Source of the DNA: Propionibacteriaceae bacterium
GTDB taxonomy: Bacteria > Actinomycetota > Actinomycetes > Propionibacteriales > Propionibacteriaceae
DNA: 44,744 nucleotides
Direction of reading: 5' to 3'
Assembly (NCBI GenBank): GCA_025965155.1
Contig: JAOPXN010000007.1
Location: 1 to 44,744 of the forward strand
Shown: piece after piece, positions 41,720 through 44,744 of the stretch
How positions within the stretch are numbered: the first letter of the stretch is position 1
Layout: each line of letters starts with the position of its first letter
Translations under genes and position numbers: made by a program
The notes under the pieces: model-generated
What the model saw: only the letters and a program-made list of their open reading frames with translations
What the model was told of the DNA's origin: nothing
The model's database searches: none

Positions 41720-42805
41720 GTGAAGGAATGGCTGAGCAGACTCACCCGGCGGCCTGCGGTTGCGCACCTGTTGCGTGCCTACGAGCGTTACACCATCCGT
41801 CTCGGTGACCAGTTCGCCGGCGCTATCACCTACTTCTCTGTCCTGGCTCTGGTCCCGATCGCCATGTTTGTCTTCTCGGTGCTGGGCTTCATCCTGGTCG
41901 AGGTGCGGCCGGATCTCATCGACGCTCTTGCCCGGCGGGTGAGCGACCTGCTCGGGGGAGGTGGAAAGGAAACCCAGGACAAGATCATCGGGCTGGTCAA
42001 CGGTGCGTTGCAGAATTATGCCGCTGTCGGTGTCATCGGCCTCCTCTCGGCGATGTACGCGGGAGCGAGCTGGGCTAACAACCTGAAGAAGGCGGTACGA
42101 GCCCAGTGGCGCCCCACGTTCGACCAGGTGGATGACAAGCAGAACTTCCTCCTCAACATCCTGGCCAATCTCGGCATCCTGCTGGGCCTGCTCGTGGCCA
42201 TGGTCGTCACCTTCGGGCTGGCATCCGTATCGACCTCACTGAGCAGCGACGTGGTCCAATGGCTCGGGCTCAACGAAGTCCGATGGCTGGCGCCCGCACT
42301 CAAGATTGTGCCGGTGATCTTCTCCGTGGCCGCCGGCTGGCTGCTCTTCATGTACCTGTTCACAGTCCTGCCAGCCGCCAGGGAGCCGTGGTCCGCTGTC
42401 CGTCGTGGCGCCCTCATCGGGGCGTGCGGGCTGGCCCTGTTGCAGTACCTGACCAGTTCCTTGCTGTCCAAGTTCACCAGCAACGCTGCAGTCGCAGTGT
42501 TCGGACCGGTGATTGCGGTGATGCTCTTCTTGAACCTGTTTGCCCGGCTGGTGTTGGTCGTGGCCGCCTGGATAGCGGTCACCGATCGTCCGGCCGTTGC
42601 CGAGGAGGAGGTGGGGGAGCGGGTCCGGTTCGTCCTCTCTGCACCAGGGCCAGCGGCGGAGCCAGCCACCGTGCACCGAGACGTGGCGGCCAGGTCGGTG
42701 CAGGTGGGGATGGGAGCGGGCTACGTCACGGGCGCGGCCACCGGTGTCGGTGTCGGTGCTGCACTCGCTGTGCTGGCCTCTCGGCTACGACGCACACCTG
42801 ACTAA
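41720..42805 (+). CDS. YihY/BrkB family membrane protein (copy 2)
   Basis: A 361-residue member of the same family as the gene at 19064. It has about six membrane segments (AGAITYFSVLALVPIAMFVF; SAMYAGASWANNLKKAV; TSNAAVAVFGPVIAVMLF) and an extra C-terminal part with a Gly/Ala-rich stretch (GYVTGAATGVGVGAALAVL). The start at GTG 41720 gives the usual N-terminus just before LRAYERY. The two copies differ strongly in sequence and codon choice. It ends before a terminator hairpin shared with the convergent phosphofructokinase gene. Confidence 0.9.
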   Translation: MKEWLSRLTRRPAVAHLLRAYERYTIRLGDQFAGAITYFSVLALVPIAMFVFSVLGFILVEVRPDLIDALARRVSDLLGGGGKETQDKIIGLVNGALQNYAAVGVIGLLSAMYAGASWANNLKKAVRAQWRPTFDQVDDKQNFLLNILANLGILLGLLVAMVVTFGLASVSTSLSSDVVQWLGLNEVRWLAPALKIVPVIFSVAAGWLLFMYLFTVLPAAREPWSAVRRGALIGACGLALLQYLTSSLLSKFTSNAAVAVFGPVIAVMLFLNLFARLVLVVAAWIAVTDRPAVAEEEVGERVRFVLSAPGPAAEPATVHRDVAARSVQVGMGAGYVTGAATGVGVGAALAVLASRLRRTPD

Positions 42806-42835
42806 GAGCCGGCTTCGCCGGGGGCACATTGGGCG

Positions 42836-42857
42836 GGCGAGGCAACGGTGCCTCGCC
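42836..42857. terminator. Bidirectional hairpin between yihY and the phosphofructokinase gene
   Basis: GGCGAGGCA and TGCCTCGCC form a perfect 9-bp stem with loop ACGG in the 108-base gap between convergent genes. No U-tract follows. Confidence 0.6.
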
Positions 42858-42913
42858 AGCCCGGACGCCTGTCCCAACTTCGGTCTACTCGGACGGCAGT
42901 GTCACCGATCGCG

Positions 42914-44134
42914 TCAGTGGGCTGCCGCAGGCTCGGGGGCGGGCTGTCCGATCCCCTTCAACATGGACACGAACCAGTCCTGGGTGATGTCGAACGGCTT
43001 GCCACCCTTGATGCGCTCGAACTCGATGGCCCGGAGCTCGTTGCCGCGTTCCTCGTCCTCGCCGATCACGCCCGGCTCACCCCGCAGTGCGCTGTCCACG
43101 GCGAGGTCAGTCATCGACTTGATCAAATCGAGATCGGCCTGGTTGGCGGCCGCTGCCCGCGAGTAGTACCCGGACTTCTGCACCATCACCTTCTCCGCCG
43201 ACAGACGCTCGGCAAACTTGCTGGCGAACCAGGCGCCAGGGTTGATCTTGTCGATTTTGACGTGCCCGAACGGATCGCGTGCCACCTCCTCGCCCGACTT
43301 CTCCAGCTCGGCGACGATGGTGTCCAGGCCCGCGCCCTCGGAGATGAACAGGTTGACCGAGCCGACCTCGTCCATCACGGCTTTGAGCCGGGACGCCTCG
43401 GCCTCCAGGTCGAACACCGCCTCCGGTAGGTAGACGCCGTGGATGTCCCATCCCTCGCGGCTCAGCCCGATCTCCGGCACCCATTCACGGGTGTCCAGCC
43501 AGTCACGGTAGGCCTGGGCGGTGGCGGCGGTCAGCCAGCCGCAGTGCCGGCCCATCACCTCGTGGACGATCAGCATGCGGGATCCGGAGTTGTGCTCACC
43601 GATGATGTTCTGCGCGAACCGGGCACCCTGCTCGGCTGCGGTCCAGGCGCCCAGCGACTGCTTGATAGGGATGATGTCGTTGTCGATCGTCTTCGGCAGG
43701 CCAACAACCGTGAGCGAGTAGTCGTTCTTCGCCAGGAAGGCGGCCAGGTCCGCGGCGGTGGTGTTGGTGTCATCGCCGCCGATGGTGTGCAAGACGTCGA
43801 CCCCGTCAGCGGTCAGCCGGTCGGCGGCCGCCTGCAGCGGGTCCACGCCTTCGGCAACCAGGCCGCGTTTCACCAGGTCCGCCGCATTGGTCAGCTTGAC
43901 CCGGGAGTTCCCGATTGGGGAGCCGCCGTACTGGTGCAGGACGCCGGCCTTGGCTCGCACCTCGGGGGTGACGACCAGGGAGTCGCCGGAGAGCAGGCCC
44001 TGGTACCCGTACCGGTAGGCGATGATCTCGACGTCGGGAGCCACCTCGGTGTACCGCTGGATCAAGCCACCGACAGCTGAAGAGAGGCACGGAGCGAAAC
44101 CACCGGCCGTAAGCAGTGCAACCTTTTTAACCAT
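42914..44134 (-). CDS. Pyrophosphate-dependent 6-phosphofructokinase
   Basis: A 406-residue enzyme that phosphorylates fructose 6-phosphate reversibly, with pyrophosphate in place of ATP. The donor-site motif is IGGDDTNTTA (G119-D122) where ATP enzymes have GGDGS, and the active-site loop is LPKTIDND with K148 where ATP enzymes have Gly. Both mark PPi dependence. MGRHCGWLTA binds the sugar phosphate. The sequence closely recalls the enzyme of Propionibacterium. TAGGAT at 44146-44141 lies six bases before ATG 44134, so the mRNA is probably leaderless. Confidence 0.93.
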   Translation of the reverse strand: MVKKVALLTAGGFAPCLSSAVGGLIQRYTEVAPDVEIIAYRYGYQGLLSGDSLVVTPEVRAKAGVLHQYGGSPIGNSRVKLTNAADLVKRGLVAEGVDPLQAAADRLTADGVDVLHTIGGDDTNTTAADLAAFLAKNDYSLTVVGLPKTIDNDIIPIKQSLGAWTAAEQGARFAQNIIGEHNSGSRMLIVHEVMGRHCGWLTAATAQAYRDWLDTREWVPEIGLSREGWDIHGVYLPEAVFDLEAEASRLKAVMDEVGSVNLFISEGAGLDTIVAELEKSGEEVARDPFGHVKIDKINPGAWFASKFAERLSAEKVMVQKSGYYSRAAAANQADLDLIKSMTDLAVDSALRGEPGVIGEDEERGNELRAIEFERIKGGKPFDITQDWFVSMLKGIGQPAPEPAAAH

Positions 44135-44205
44135 GGCTGCATCCTAGGGGAGCCCGTGGCGACACCGGGCTGGCAATCCGCGTCCGAACCAGCGTCGCCG
44201 TCGAC

Positions 44206-44234
44206 TTGACCACGACAAGTTCGTGCCCTAATGT
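44206..44234 (+). promoter_or_regulatory. rRNA operon promoter, upstream copy
   Basis: TTGACC (44206-44211), a 17-base spacer and TAATGT (44229-44234). It lies in the gene-free 610 bases at the right end that lead into the rRNA leader. Confidence 0.7.
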
Positions 44235-44394
44235 TCTATCTGCCTCGCCGAGTGAGCGGGACGCAGCGGGTAACCGATGCGGCCGTCCGGGAGGCTCCAA
44301 CCCAAGCCAACGTACGGGCTGGTGCGCGTTCTTGACCGAACCCACCACGAGGTCTACTGCGTCAAGCTGGAGTTGGGGATTGACTGCGAACGGC

Positions 44395-44423
44395 TTGACT
44401 CCGGTCAGCCAGGTGTGTAAAGT
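44395..44423 (+). promoter_or_regulatory. rRNA operon promoter, downstream copy
   Basis: TTGACT (44395-44400), a 17-base spacer and TAAAGT (44418-44423), close to consensus. Another TTGACT at 44380-44385 lacks a matching -10. Tandem promoters are usual for ribosomal RNA operons. Confidence 0.8.
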
Positions 44424-44429
44424 AGTCAA

Positions 44430-44744
44430 AGCCCTGAGGGGAGTAGGACCTAGTCGGGAAACCGGCTGAGTTCGACGCTCCGGGCAATCCAAACACAACA
44501 ACTAGTTCGGATCGGTTGTGCTCGCAATGCGGGAACAAAGATTCGGGCGGGTTTGTTGTGGGACGGAAAGCAAGGAATTGCAGTCGATTTGATTCGGCAG
44601 TGAAAACCTTGTAGGTTAGATCGAGTTGCCCCAAGCGGATGCAGTGATGCGGATGTGCGGTGTGTGCCCGAATTTTGAGAACTCAACAGCGTGCTAAAAG
44701 TCAATGCCAAATTATGCACTAATTGGATCCCGTGCCTGGCTGGT
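44430..44744 (+). ncRNA. Leader of an rRNA operon (16S starts beyond the window)
   Basis: The transcript leader holds no gene. Near its end, TTGAGAACTCAACAGCGTGC and AAAAGTCAATGCCAAATT (about 44673-44712) is the conserved pre-16S sequence of many actinobacteria. It takes part in the processing stalk around 16S rRNA. The mature 16S start is not reached. Confidence 0.75.

Overview
The window is high-GC actinobacterial DNA with family-level signs of the order Propionibacteriales. These signs are inferred from gene content only; no search was run. It carries mostly chromosomal housekeeping genes. I see no insertion sequence, phage gene or CRISPR array. Many genes appear to be transcribed as leaderless mRNAs: a TAnnnT -10 hexamer lies 6-7 bases before the start codon at more than ten genes.

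Left part (1-22.6 kb). A partial ribonuclease D and a DUF3000 gene diverge from the coproporphyrin-dependent haem genes hemE-hemY-hemQ. Next come a VOC protein, msrB, an unknown gene, a RibD-C-type reductase, a two-component system, alr-ddl for D-Ala-D-Ala, a divergent ppk2, a membrane acyltransferase, and an FMN riboswitch driving a type-2 lumazine synthase. A sulfur operon follows: HVDL-type leader peptide, siroheme sulfite/nitrite reductase, a 30-codon ORF, a zinc-ribbon protein and a sirohydrochlorin chelatase. After it lie an AidB-like acyl-CoA dehydrogenase with an aquaporin-like partner, a YihY/BrkB protein, a DUF4333-type protein, an unknown membrane protein and an exported phosphoesterase. 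A tRNA Gly-Cys-Val operon closes this part.

Right part (22.7-44.7 kb). pabC-like aminotransferase, tRNA-Val(CAC), and a long tightly packed operon: thrS, HIT, and the phosphatidylinositol mannoside genes (pgsA, patA, pimA), an unknown membrane protein, pgsA2, DUF881-sbp-DUF881 and gcvH. This continues into garA/odhI-like, MerR, DUF151, MerR, and then a glycine riboswitch with gcvP. Finally there are a pterin dehydratase, an ArsB/NhaD-like permease, an EamA transporter, a second YihY, a PPi-dependent phosphofructokinase of the Propionibacterium type, and the promoter/leader region of an rRNA operon running off the window.

The most important caution concerns the junction near 22.65-22.71 kb. 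Codon choice changes between the two parts, and the tRNA-Cys gene between them has acceptor-stem halves that do not pair, as if each came from a different allele. Either the contig is a chimera joined at a conserved tRNA, or a recombination happened there. Gene calls are unaffected, but inferences about one organism should not be carried across that point without checking.
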